From Myxococcales bacterium (GTDB lineage Bacteria > Myxococcota_A > Polyangia > Polyangiales > JADJMO01), in NCBI GenBank assembly GCA_016709545.1, contig JADJMO010000010.1, positions 1 to 64,000 on the forward strand: DNA of 64,000 nt. The letters run 5' to 3'. Numbering within the stretch: the stretch's first letter is position 1; every line of letters starts with the position of its first letter. Both the position numbers and the translations under genes were made by a program. Below are positions 20,371 through 28,656 of this stretch, piece by piece. Under the pieces are notes generated by a model, which was given only the letters and a program-made list of their open reading frames with translations, was not told where the DNA came from and searched no databases.

Positions 20371-21167
20371 GCGAGGCCCGCGCCTACCGCAAGCTGATCG
20401 TCGGCACCGCGGGCAAGGTGACCACCCTCACCTTGAACAACCCCGAGCGCCGCAACGCGATCGGGCCCGAGATGATCAACGAGCTCCGCTGGGCGCTCGC
20501 CGACGCCGACGCCGATGCGGGCGTGTCGGTGGTGGTGATCACCGGCGCGGGCAAGGCGTTCTGCGCGGGCGCAGACTTCGCGGCGATGAGCGCCGGCGGC
20601 GAGGACGGCGGACTCGCCCCCTTCGACGGCGACGGTGGCGACTACGCCAAGCTCCTCTCGACCCTGTGCAGCTACGGCAAGCCGGTGGTCGCCAAGGTGA
20701 ACGGGCACGCGATGGGCGGCGGTCTCGGGATCGTCGCCGCGTGCACGCTCGCCCTCGGCTCCACGAGCGCGCAGCTCGGCACCCCCGAGATCGACGTGGG
20801 GCTCTGGCCGATGATGATCATGGCGGTGCTCGCGCGCCTCGTGCCGCGGCGGCGCCTCGTGCAGATGATGGTGCTGGGCGAGCGCATCGAGGCCCACGAG
20901 GCGGCGGAGATCGGCCTCCTCAACGAGGTCGCGCCGCCCGAAGATCTGGACGCGCGCGTGGACGCCCTCGTCGCCAAGCTCGCGGGCAAGGCGCCGCTCG
21001 CGATGCGCCGCGGCCTCGGCGCGCTCCACGCGCAGGACCAGCTGAAGCTCGAGGAGGCGCTGCCGCTGCTCCGCGCCGAGCTCGGCGTGCTGCTCGGCAC
21101 CGACGACGCGCGCGAGGGCCTCATGGCCTTCATGCAGAAGCGCCCGCCCGTCTGGACGGGGAAGTGA
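20367..21167 (+). CDS. Enoyl-CoA hydratase/isomerase (crotonase) family protein
   Basis: 266 residues. NNPERRNAIGPEMINEL, GAGKAFCAGADFAAM (first oxyanion loop) and NGHAMGGGLG (second) define the crotonase fold. TPEIDVGLWP carries the second catalytic-position Glu. The first catalytic Glu of classical hydratases (GGGxELA) is replaced: the sequence reads GGGLGIVAA. It may therefore be an isomerase, hydrolase or lyase rather than a hydratase. ATGA overlap with the BKACE gene shows co-translation, so it likely acts on the product of that enzyme. Confidence 0.9.
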   Translation: MSEARAYRKLIVGTAGKVTTLTLNNPERRNAIGPEMINELRWALADADADAGVSVVVITGAGKAFCAGADFAAMSAGGEDGGLAPFDGDGGDYAKLLSTLCSYGKPVVAKVNGHAMGGGLGIVAACTLALGSTSAQLGTPEIDVGLWPMMIMAVLARLVPRRRLVQMMVLGERIEAHEAAEIGLLNEVAPPEDLDARVDALVAKLAGKAPLAMRRGLGALHAQDQLKLEEALPLLRAELGVLLGTDDAREGLMAFMQKRPPVWTGK

Positions 21168-21246
21168 GCGCGGCCGCCACAGCCAACAAGTAGCGCGCAA
21201 CTCTCGCCACGCTCTGGCCGACGTCCCGCCATGGAGGCTCGAAGGC

Positions 21247-21816
21247 ATGCCCGGTGGTACGCTGGTGACGATGCAGGAGACGGTGTCCGTCGCCGAGTGG
21301 GCGCTGCTCGACCACGACCGCGCGCGGGGGGTGGAGCTCGTCGACGGTCAGCTCGTGGAGGGTGAGGTGACCGACCTCGTCCACGAGATGCTCGTGATGC
21401 GACTCGCGGCGCTGCTCCACGCCTGGTTCTCCGTGCGCGGCGGGCTGGTCGCGCTCTCGAACGTGGGGATGGTCGTCGGTCCCGAGCGCGGCCGGCAGGC
21501 CGACCTGAGCGTGTTCCTGTCGCGACGACCGGAGCGGCGAGGGCCGGTGACCGTCGCACCCGACGTCATCGTCGAGGTGGTCTCGCCGGGCGCGAGGAAC
21601 AGCCGCCGCGACCGAATCGAGAAGGTGGACGACTACGCGCGCTTCGGCGTGCCGTTCTACTGGCTCGTGGACTCCGAGCTGCGCTCGCTCGAGGTGCTCG
21701 AGCTCGTGGACGGGCGCTATGCCCACGCCGCGTCCGCCGTCGCGGGGACCCTCGCCGTGCCGGGCTTCGAGGGGCTCGTCGTCGACGTGGATGCTCTGTT
21801 CGCCGATCTGGACTGA
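21247..21816 (+). CDS. Uma2 family (DUF820) nuclease-fold protein
   Basis: 189 residues. ELVDGQLVEGEVTDLVHEML, VGPERGRQADLSVFL and PDVIVEVVSPGARNSRRDRIEKVDDYARFGVPFYWLVD are the signature blocks of the Uma2 restriction-endonuclease-like fold (D...E-x-V catalytic core). The family is widespread, often multi-copy and of unknown role. It separates the crotonase and carboxyltransferase genes and has no obvious metabolic link, so it may be a later insertion. The first GTG/ATG options are 21247 (ATG) and 21271 (ATG). Confidence 0.88.
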   Translation: MPGGTLVTMQETVSVAEWALLDHDRARGVELVDGQLVEGEVTDLVHEMLVMRLAALLHAWFSVRGGLVALSNVGMVVGPERGRQADLSVFLSRRPERRGPVTVAPDVIVEVVSPGARNSRRDRIEKVDDYARFGVPFYWLVDSELRSLEVLELVDGRYAHAASAVAGTLAVPGFEGLVVDVDALFADLD

Positions 21817-21826
21817 CTCCGGCCCC

Positions 21827-21871
21827 TTGACGCGCGGCGGCGCCCCGAAGATGTTTCGCGTGCGAAGCATC
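21827..21871 (+). promoter_or_regulatory. Predicted promoter and palindromic operator before the carboxyltransferase gene
   Basis: TTGACG (21827-21832) is a -35-like box. A 22-nt palindrome at 21850-21871 has arms GATGTTTCGC and GCGAAGCATC around GT, with one mismatch, and covers the -10 position 17 nt downstream. The core TTTCGCGTGCGAA matches the element at the marR promoter. It ends 23 nt before the ATG at 21895. Confidence 0.5.
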
Positions 21872-21894
21872 TCGCGAACCCGGAGAAAATCAGG

Positions 21895-23472
21895 ATGGCC
21901 GACTCGCTCCTCCGTCAGCTCGTCAAGGACCTGGAAGCCCGCCGCGAAGAGGTGCGGCGCATGGGCGGCGAGGACCGCGTGGCCAAGCAGCACGCGCGCA
22001 ACAAGCTCACGTGTCGCGAGCGGCTCCACCAGTTCTTCGACGACGGGCTCTACTTCGAGGTCGGCACCCACGGCACGCAGATGGGCCTCGCGGCCGGCCC
22101 CGACGGCAGCGACAAGCCGGCGGCCGACGGCGTGGTCACCGCGTTCGGCAAGGTCGACGGTCGCATCGTGTGCTGCGCCGCCTACGACTTCACCGTGAAG
22201 GGCGGCAGCATCGGCGCGACCGGCGAGGAGAAGGTCACCCGCCTGCGCTCGATGGCGCTCACCGGTCGGCACCCGATCGTGTGGTTCATCGACAGCGGCG
22301 GCGCGCGCATCGACCCCGGGTCGAGCCACGCCGATCAGATCTCGCAGTTCGCGGGCACCGGCTTCCTGTTCCGCGAGCAGGTGGTGATGAGCGGCGTCGT
22401 CCCGCAGGTGGCCGCGATGGTGGGCCCCGGCGCGGCCGGCACGGCCTACATCCCGGGCCTCGCCGACTTCGTGCCGATGGTGAAGAACATCGGCTCGCTC
22501 GCCCTCGCGGGCCCGGCGCTGGTGAAGGCCGTCACCGGCCAGGACATCGGCGAGCAGGAGCTCGGCGGCAGCAAGGTGCACTGCGAGACGAGCGGCGTCG
22601 GCGACTGCGAGGTCCCGACCGACGCGGAGTGCGTGGCGCTGGTGCGCCGGTATTTGGGCTACTTCCCGCAGCACTGCGACGAGGCCCCGCCGGTGCTCCC
22701 CTGCACCGACCCGATCGATCGCCGCGACGACGCGATCCTCGACCTGCTGCCGGATTCGAACCGCAAGCCGTACGACATGTACAAGCTGATCAAGATGCTC
22801 GTCGACCACGGCGAGTACCTCGACATCAAGCCGCGCTTCGGCCGCTCGCTCATCACCTGCCTCGCGCGGATCGGCGGGCGCAGCGTGGGCATCGTGGCCA
22901 ACCAGCCCATGCACCTCGGCGGCATCCTCGAGAACGACAGCGCGGACAAGGGCGCGCACTTCATCCAGCTCTGCGACGCCTTCAACATCCCGCTCGTGTT
23001 CTTGCAGGACGTGCCCGGCTTCATGGTGGGCTCCAAGGTCGAGCACGCGGGCATCATCCGCCACGGCGCCAAGATGCTGCACGTGATGAGCGCGGCCACC
23101 GTGCCCAAGCTCACGGTCGTCGTGCGCAAGGCGTACGGCGCCGGCTACTACGTGATGTGCGGCCGCGCCTACGAGCCCGACCTCATCGTCAGCTGGCCGA
23201 GCGGAGAGGTCAGCGTGATGGGCGCCGAGGGCATGCTCGGCATCGCGGCGCGCAAGCTCTTCGGCGACGCCGAGCCCCCGCCCGAGGTGAAGGCGGGCAT
23301 CCTCGAGCAGATCCGCGGCCGCATCGACATCTACAAATCGGCAGGCTGGGGCTACATCGACGACGTCATCGACCCGCGCGACACCCGCCGCGCCCTCGCC
23401 TGGGGCCTCGAGCTCGCCGCGCACAAGCAGGCGTTGCGGCCGCACAAGAAGCACGGCGTGATCCCCGTCTAG
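21895..23472 (+). CDS. Acyl-CoA carboxylase carboxyltransferase (beta) subunit
   Basis: 525 residues, usual length for biotin-dependent propionyl/methylcrotonyl/acyl-CoA carboxylase beta chains. N-terminal ARNKLTCRERLHQFFDDG, the first crotonase-like half with WFIDSGGARIDPG, and the second half with NQPMHLGGILENDSADKGAHFI, FLQDVPGFMVGSKVEHAGI, VVRKAYGAGYYVM and the oxyanion-type VMGAEGMLGIAARK are all present. It transfers CO2 from carboxybiotin to an acyl-CoA. No biotin carboxylase or biotin carrier gene is nearby. Shared operator with the MarR locus suggests co-regulation with the BKACE and crotonase. Confidence 0.93.
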   Translation: MADSLLRQLVKDLEARREEVRRMGGEDRVAKQHARNKLTCRERLHQFFDDGLYFEVGTHGTQMGLAAGPDGSDKPAADGVVTAFGKVDGRIVCCAAYDFTVKGGSIGATGEEKVTRLRSMALTGRHPIVWFIDSGGARIDPGSSHADQISQFAGTGFLFREQVVMSGVVPQVAAMVGPGAAGTAYIPGLADFVPMVKNIGSLALAGPALVKAVTGQDIGEQELGGSKVHCETSGVGDCEVPTDAECVALVRRYLGYFPQHCDEAPPVLPCTDPIDRRDDAILDLLPDSNRKPYDMYKLIKMLVDHGEYLDIKPRFGRSLITCLARIGGRSVGIVANQPMHLGGILENDSADKGAHFIQLCDAFNIPLVFLQDVPGFMVGSKVEHAGIIRHGAKMLHVMSAATVPKLTVVVRKAYGAGYYVMCGRAYEPDLIVSWPSGEVSVMGAEGMLGIAARKLFGDAEPPPEVKAGILEQIRGRIDIYKSAGWGYIDDVIDPRDTRRALAWGLELAAHKQALRPHKKHGVIPV

Positions 23473-23560
23473 CGATCGGGGGCGCGGAGACCCAGCGCGC
23501 CCAGCGTGACGAACCGGCCCATTTCTCGGCCTTGCGCGCTCCGTGACGCGCCGCAGATTG

Positions 23561-24367
23561 ATGGCCATGGTGCCCACTCACGTCCGTCCGCCCGCGGTCG
23601 CTGGGACGTTCTATCCGTCGAGTCCAAGGGTGCTCGACGAGATGGTCCACGATCTCCTCGAGCCGACGCCGCGCATCGCCGCGCCGTGCCCCAAGGCCAT
23701 CCTCGTGCCCCACGCGGGCTACGTGTACTCGGGCCCCACGGCCGCCCGCGCCTATGCGCGGCTCGCGCCCTACGCCCGGCAGATCGAGCGCGTCGTCCTC
23801 ATCGGTCCGGCGCACCGCGTGTTCGTCGAGGGGGTCGTGTCCCCGGGCGTGAGCGAGCTGCGCACCCCCCTCGGCGACGTGCCGGTGGATCTCGAGGCGC
23901 TCGCCCTCGTGCCCATGGTCACGGTCAACGCCGCCGCGCATGCGCAGGAGCACTGCCTCGAGGTGCAGCTGCCGTTCCTCCAGGTCGTCGCGCCCCACGC
24001 CAAGGTCGTCCCGCTGCTGGTCGGGAACGCGAAGCCCGAGCTCGTGGGGGCCATCCTCGATGCGCTGTGGGGCGGGCCCGAGACCGTCCTCGTCGTGAGC
24101 TCCGACCTCTCGCACTTCCTGTCGTACGACGAGTGCCGCGTGGTCGACCACGCGACGGCGGCGCACATCACCGCGCTCGATCCGAGGCCGCTCTGCCCGG
24201 GCGAGGCGTGCGGCGCCGCGGCGGTCAACGGGCTCGTGTGGGTCGCGCGCAAGCGGGGCCTGCACGTGCACGTGCTCGATCTGCGCAGCTCGGGCGACAC
24301 CGCGGGGAGCCGCGAAGAGGTCGTCGGCTACGGCGCGTTCGCGCTCGAACAGGAGGGTGGACCATGA
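23561..24367 (+). CDS. amrB: AmmeMemoRadiSam system protein B (MEMO1 family)
   Basis: 268 residues from ATG 23561; starts at GTG 23543 or ATG 23567 are also possible. VRPPAVAGTFYPSS at the N-terminus, LVPHAGYVYSGPTAARAYA, VVLIGPAHRV, EHCLEVQLPFLQ and VVSSDLSHFLSYD are the metal-site and core motifs of the MEMO1/class III extradiol dioxygenase-like fold (conserved His and Asp). It is first of three tightly coupled genes with AMMECR1 and a radical SAM enzyme. The biochemical role of this trio is not settled in bacteria. Confidence 0.92.
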   Translation: MAMVPTHVRPPAVAGTFYPSSPRVLDEMVHDLLEPTPRIAAPCPKAILVPHAGYVYSGPTAARAYARLAPYARQIERVVLIGPAHRVFVEGVVSPGVSELRTPLGDVPVDLEALALVPMVTVNAAAHAQEHCLEVQLPFLQVVAPHAKVVPLLVGNAKPELVGAILDALWGGPETVLVVSSDLSHFLSYDECRVVDHATAAHITALDPRPLCPGEACGAAAVNGLVWVARKRGLHVHVLDLRSSGDTAGSREEVVGYGAFALEQEGGP

Positions 24368-24945
24368 GCACGCTGGCCGCCGAACTCTCTCGCCATGCCC
24401 GCGCGGTGATCGCCGAGGCGCTCGGGGGTCCCCGCGCCTCCGACCCGCCGGCCGAGGCCCGCCGCAAGGGCGCGGCGTTCGTCACGCTGCGCTTCCGGCA
24501 GGGGCGCCTCCAGGGCTGCATCGGCACCCTCGAGGCCCAGCGCTCGCTCGCCGAGGACGTGCGCCGCAACGCGCTCGCCGCGGCCTTCGACGACCCGCGC
24601 GCGCGGCCGCTCACCCTCGCGGATCTCGCCGACCTCGACGTCGAGGTCTCGCTCCTCTCGCCGCTCGAGCCGGTCGAGTTCCACGACGAGCCCTCGGCGC
24701 TCGCGGCCCTGCGGCCCGGCGTGGACGGCGTCGTGCTGAGCGCGCTCGGGCGGCGCGGCACGTTCTTGCCGCAGATGTGGCGCGAGCTCCGCGAGCCGCG
24801 CCGGTTCCTCGACGAGCTCAAGCAGAAGGCGGGCTTCTCGCCGCGGTTCTGGAGCGACGACGTCCGGCTCGAGCGCTACACCGTCGACGAGCACGTGGAC
24901 CGGGCCGGCGGACCGGAGGCCCTCGCGAAGCGAGCGGCGTCGTGA
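24364..24945 (+). CDS. amrA: AmmeMemoRadiSam system protein A (AMMECR1 domain)
   Basis: 193 residues. The AMMECR1 signature (L-R-G-C-I-G-T in the family) appears as LQGCIGTLEAQRSLAEDVRRNALAAAF, followed by DLDVEVSLLSPLEPV and GRRGTFLPQMWREL. The fold is two alpha/beta subdomains with a conserved cleft containing Cys; the activity is unknown. ATG overlaps the TGA of the MEMO1 gene, and its own TGA overlaps the radical SAM start, so all three are made from one message in near-fixed ratio. Confidence 0.93.
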   Translation: MSTLAAELSRHARAVIAEALGGPRASDPPAEARRKGAAFVTLRFRQGRLQGCIGTLEAQRSLAEDVRRNALAAAFDDPRARPLTLADLADLDVEVSLLSPLEPVEFHDEPSALAALRPGVDGVVLSALGRRGTFLPQMWRELREPRRFLDELKQKAGFSPRFWSDDVRLERYTVDEHVDRAGGPEALAKRAAS

Positions 24946-25994
24946 GCGCCCGCTGGTTCCACCGCGACGGCGACAAGGTCCAGTGCGATCTCTGCCCGCG
25001 CGACTGCCGGCTCGCCGACGGCCAGCGCGGGCTCTGCTTCGTGCGCAAGCGGGAGGGCGATCAGATGGTCCTCACGACGTACGGTCGCTCGAGCGGGTTC
25101 GCGATCGACCCCATCGAGAAGAAGCCGCTCCACCACTTCTACCCGGGCTCGAGCGTCCTCTCCTTCGGCACCGCCGGCTGCAACCTCGCGTGCAAGTTCT
25201 GCCAGAACTGGGACATGTCGAAGTCACGTGACATGGACACGCTGAGCGCCGTCGCGAGCCCGGAGGCGATCGCGCGCGCCGCCGCGGAGGCCGAGTGCCC
25301 GAGCGTCGCGTTCACCTACAACGATCCCATCGTGTTCGCCGAGTACGCGATGGACACCGCCGACGCCTGCCACGCTCGCGGGATCTCCACGGTGGCGGTG
25401 ACCGCGGGTTACGTGCACGAGGGCCCGCGGCGCGACTTCTTCGCCAAGATCGACGCGACCAACGTCGACCTCAAGGCGTTCACCGAGGAGTTCTACCACT
25501 CGCTCACCGCGGCCCACCTCGAGCCGGTGAAGGACACCCTCCGCTACCTCGTGAAGGAGACCAGGGTGTGGACCGAGATCACCACGCTCCTGATCCCGGG
25601 CCACAACGACTCCGAGAAGGAGATCCGCGAGCTCGCGCAGTTCGTCGCGGGCGAGCTCGGGCCCGACGTGCCGCTGCACTTCAGCGCGTTCCACCCGGAC
25701 TACCGCATGCGCGACGTGCCGGCGACGCCGTTCGCTATGCTGCAGCGCGCGCGGCGGCTCGCGATGCAGGAGGGCCTGCGGTACGTGTACACGGGCAACG
25801 TCCACGACGCCGAGGGCGACACCACGTTCTGCCCTTCGTGCGGCGCGGGGGTGATCGTCCGCGACTGGTACGAGATCGCGCACGCCGATCTGCGCGACGG
25901 CGCGTGCGGCCGCTGCGGCACCCCAATCCCCGGCCATTTCGACGCGCAGGTCGGGCACTTCGGGCGACGACGGCTGCGCGTCGCCGTCGGGTAG
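24942..25994 (+). CDS. amrS: AmmeMemoRadiSam system radical SAM enzyme
   Basis: 350 residues from a GTG that overlaps the previous TGA (GTGA). The radical SAM cluster motif C-x3-C-x2-C is in TAGCNLACKFCQNWD. Before it, CDLCPRDCRLADGQRGLC gives three extra Cys, and near the end FCPSCGAG and CGRCGTP form a zinc-ribbon-like pair, both typical of this PflA-related family. The IDPIEKKPLHHFYPG motif precedes the core. It would cleave SAM to a 5'-deoxyadenosyl radical acting on an unknown partner, plausibly one of the two coupled proteins or their product. Confidence 0.94.
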   Translation: MSARWFHRDGDKVQCDLCPRDCRLADGQRGLCFVRKREGDQMVLTTYGRSSGFAIDPIEKKPLHHFYPGSSVLSFGTAGCNLACKFCQNWDMSKSRDMDTLSAVASPEAIARAAAEAECPSVAFTYNDPIVFAEYAMDTADACHARGISTVAVTAGYVHEGPRRDFFAKIDATNVDLKAFTEEFYHSLTAAHLEPVKDTLRYLVKETRVWTEITTLLIPGHNDSEKEIRELAQFVAGELGPDVPLHFSAFHPDYRMRDVPATPFAMLQRARRLAMQEGLRYVYTGNVHDAEGDTTFCPSCGAGVIVRDWYEIAHADLRDGACGRCGTPIPGHFDAQVGHFGRRRLRVAVG

Positions 25995-26010
25995 CGCTAG
26001 CATCGCGGCG

Positions 26011-26946
26011 TTGACCTACTCGCCCGTCGCCGATCTCGGCATCGTCGCCTGCTACTTCAACCCGTGCGGCTTCCGCGTGCGCGCCGAGAACTTCGCGCGG
26101 TTCGTCGCGCCGATCCGCCGCGGCGGGCTCGAGCTCGTGGTGGTCGAGGCAGCGTTCCCGGGCGAGCCGTTCACGCTGCCGGCCGCCGAGACGCTGCAGA
26201 TCCGCGCGCGCGACGTGATGTGGCAGAAGGAGAAGCTGCTCGACGTCGCGGTGGCGGCGCTCCCTGCGCGGTGCACCAAGGTCGCGTGGCTCGACGCCGA
26301 CGTGCTGTTCGAACGCGAGGACTGGGCGGTCGAGGCCTCGCGCGCGCTCGAGACCCACGCGGTGATCCAGCCGTGGGAGGAGGCCGTGCGCCTGCCGCGC
26401 GGGGCCATCGCCGCGGGCGCGGAGGGAGAGGACGTGTTCCGCGGGTTCGCGGCGCTGCACGCGGCCGACCGGGCGCTGCACCTCTCGGGCAAGTTCGAGC
26501 ACCACGGTCACACGGGCTTCGCGTGGGCCGCGCGGCGCGAGGTGGTCACGCGGCACGGCTTCTTCGCGGCCTGCATCGCGGGCAGCGGCGACCACATGAT
26601 GGCGCACGGGTTCCTCGGCGACTCGGAGTCGCCCTGCATCGCGCGCATCGTCGGCAAGCGGGGACCGCACGTGGCGCACTTCCGCGACTGGACGTGTCGC
26701 GTGGACGACCTCGTGCAGGGCCGCCTCGGCCACGTGCCGGGGCGCCTGCTGCACCTGTGGCACGGCACGATCGAGAACCGGAGGTACGTGCAGCGCAACA
26801 AGGAGCTGCTCGAACTCGGCTTCGACCCCAAGACCGACGTGCGGGTGGGCGAGACGGGCTGCTGGGAGTGGGCCAGCGACAAGCCGGAGCTGCACGCCTG
26901 GGCGCGGCGCTACTTCGCGGAGCGCCGCGAGGACGAGGACGCCTGA
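26011..26946 (+). CDS. GT-A-like glycosyltransferase family protein (tentative)
   Basis: 311 residues from TTG 26011, the only reasonable in-frame start. The N-terminus (LGIVACYFNPCGFRVRAENFARFV) and the WLDADVLF motif (a D-x-D at the nucleotide-sugar position near residue 96) resemble GT-A-fold transferases. Further blocks are HTGFAWAARREV and LLHLWHGTIENRRYVQRN. A sugar donor or acceptor cannot be named, and the family assignment is moderate. It follows the radical SAM gene by 16 nt but need not be functionally linked. Confidence 0.72.
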   Translation: MTYSPVADLGIVACYFNPCGFRVRAENFARFVAPIRRGGLELVVVEAAFPGEPFTLPAAETLQIRARDVMWQKEKLLDVAVAALPARCTKVAWLDADVLFEREDWAVEASRALETHAVIQPWEEAVRLPRGAIAAGAEGEDVFRGFAALHAADRALHLSGKFEHHGHTGFAWAARREVVTRHGFFAACIAGSGDHMMAHGFLGDSESPCIARIVGKRGPHVAHFRDWTCRVDDLVQGRLGHVPGRLLHLWHGTIENRRYVQRNKELLELGFDPKTDVRVGETGCWEWASDKPELHAWARRYFAERREDEDA

Positions 26947-26952
26947 CGCCAG

Positions 26953-27708
26953 CTACCGCGGCTTCACGAACGCCGCGCCGTCGCTGCGCGTGCGCGCGAG
27001 GTCGAGGTGAAAATGGTCGACGTGGTGGCGGTCGAAGAACGGCGTGAGCACGCTCGAGAACACCTCTTCGTCGTAGGCGCGCCGCGCGACCTTCCGGAGG
27101 AACGCGGCCTCCCTGGTCGTGGCGACGGGCTGCTTCGGCGCGAAGTGGTCGTAGATCTTGATCGAAGTCCCGTCCTCGAGGACGAACTCGGCGACGTCGA
27201 TGGCGTTCGCGTAGCTGTGCTCGCTCACCCAACCGGGGAACGCGAGCATCGGTCGGCAGTCGAACGTGCCGAGGTGGTGGATGTGCGCGACCCGACGGTC
27301 GAACGCGCGCACCGCCTCCTCCTGCACGATCGTCTCGAAGCGGGCGATCGCGAGCGCCATGGTGCAGGTGGTGAGCACGCTCGGCGACCACGCGATCTTC
27401 GCGGGGCTCTCGCGGTAGGCCACCACCTGTGGGGCGCCACAGACGATCTTGGTGTCCGGCTGGACGAGCGGCGTCAGCTTGTCCGGCTGGTAGGCGATGG
27501 AGGCCGCGGCCAGATCGGCCTCGCACGTGGGCCGAACGTCGGGCGGCTTGACGAGATCGTCGTCGAGCGGATCGACGTTGGCGTAGGCGAAGGGGCTGCG
27601 GGAGGCCGGCGCGGTGGGCCCCACGTCTTCACGATCGGCCTCCGGGCGATCGGCCACGACCGAGGCTGCCCACGTGGAGAGGCAGAACAGGGTCACCCGG
27701 CCGAGCAT
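26953..27708 (-). CDS. Secreted extensin-like / M15-type peptidase domain protein
   Basis: 251 residues with an N-terminal signal (VTLFCLSTWAASVVA). The C-terminal ~150 residues match the extensin-like C-terminal domain: GWVSEHSYANAIDVAEFVLEDG (H-x6-D zinc ligands) and VDHFHLDLA (second zinc His pair). This fold is D-Ala-D-Ala carboxypeptidase-like, so peptidoglycan or cell-wall peptide cleavage in the periplasm is likely. Four Cys in the middle may form disulfides. Convergent with the glycosyltransferase-like gene. Confidence 0.85.
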   Translation of the reverse strand: MLGRVTLFCLSTWAASVVADRPEADREDVGPTAPASRSPFAYANVDPLDDDLVKPPDVRPTCEADLAAASIAYQPDKLTPLVQPDTKIVCGAPQVVAYRESPAKIAWSPSVLTTCTMALAIARFETIVQEEAVRAFDRRVAHIHHLGTFDCRPMLAFPGWVSEHSYANAIDVAEFVLEDGTSIKIYDHFAPKQPVATTREAAFLRKVARRAYDEEVFSSVLTPFFDRHHVDHFHLDLARTRSDGAAFVKPR

Positions 27709-27773
27709 GCCTCACGAGACCACGAGCGAGCGAACCCGGCATAATTTGCCGTGGAACGGCCGACCGAGCGTCG

Positions 27774-28652
27774 CTAGATCTGCCCGACCCACCCCTGATC
27801 GTGGGCGCGAAACCGCTCGCGAATCGCCGTGTCGAGCGCGAGCGGGAGCGGCCCCTTCGCCACGGCTTCCGCGGCGCGTCGCAGGTGCTCGACGCGGCGC
27901 GTCCCGACGATGGCGACCCCCACCCCGGGCTGGTGGGCGGCGAAGCGGACGGCGAGCTCGTCGGGGGCCTGACCCTCGAGGTCGAGCCCCATCGCCTGCC
28001 ACCGCTCCCAGTACACCTCGGCGTAGTCGCCGACCGGGCGCTGGTCGAAGCGCCACGGCGCATTGGCGAGGGGGCGCTTGGCGATGACACCCATGCCACC
28101 CCGTGCGGCGCGCGGGATCACCTCGTCGAGGCCGCGCTGGTCGCACACGTTGACGCTGGTCTCGATCGCGCCGAACCGGCCGGAGGCGACCGCCCACGCG
28201 AGGGCCTCACCCTCGCCCGAGTAGCCCATCACCTGCACCTTGCCGGCGCGCACCGCCGCGGCGAGGGCCTCGACCACCTCACCGCGCTCGAGGGTCTCGC
28301 GGGGGCAGCTGTGGAGGAAGAACACCTCGAGGCGATCGGTGCGCAGACGCTGGAGGGCGGCGTCGACGCCCGCCGTGATGCACGGCCCCGTCCAATCGGG
28401 GATTCCGGGCGTTCCGTAGCCGCCCTTGGTCGCGAGGACGAACGCGTCGCGTCGCCCGGCGAGCGCGCGGCCGAGACGCTCCTCGGCCTGCCCGTAGCTG
28501 CGCGCGACGTCGATCACGGTGACCCCCGCGTCGAGCGCCGCGCCGATCAGCGCGTCGACGCCGGCGTCGTCGATCTCGGGGCCGCCGAGGTGTCCGGCGC
28601 CGAGGCCGAGCGCGGGGACGGGGAAGGGAGCGGAGCCGAACGGGCGCACCAT
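27774..28652 (-). CDS. Aldo/keto reductase
   Basis: 292 residues. The catalytic tetrad is visible: Asp and Tyr in VIDVARSYGQAEERLGRALAG, Lys in VLATKGGYG and His in LEVFFLHSCP. NADPH-site residues are near the C-terminus (VAIVGTRRVEHLRRAAEA). It reduces an aldehyde or ketone in the cytosol; the substrate is unknown. The ATG lies 4 nt after the nucleotidyltransferase stop, so it is the last gene of the HD-HTH-NTase operon. Confidence 0.92.
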   Translation of the reverse strand: MVRPFGSAPFPVPALGLGAGHLGGPEIDDAGVDALIGAALDAGVTVIDVARSYGQAEERLGRALAGRRDAFVLATKGGYGTPGIPDWTGPCITAGVDAALQRLRTDRLEVFFLHSCPRETLERGEVVEALAAAVRAGKVQVMGYSGEGEALAWAVASGRFGAIETSVNVCDQRGLDEVIPRAARGGMGVIAKRPLANAPWRFDQRPVGDYAEVYWERWQAMGLDLEGQAPDELAVRFAAHQPGVGVAIVGTRRVEHLRRAAEAVAKGPLPLALDTAIRERFRAHDQGWVGQI

Positions 28653-28656
28653 TGGT

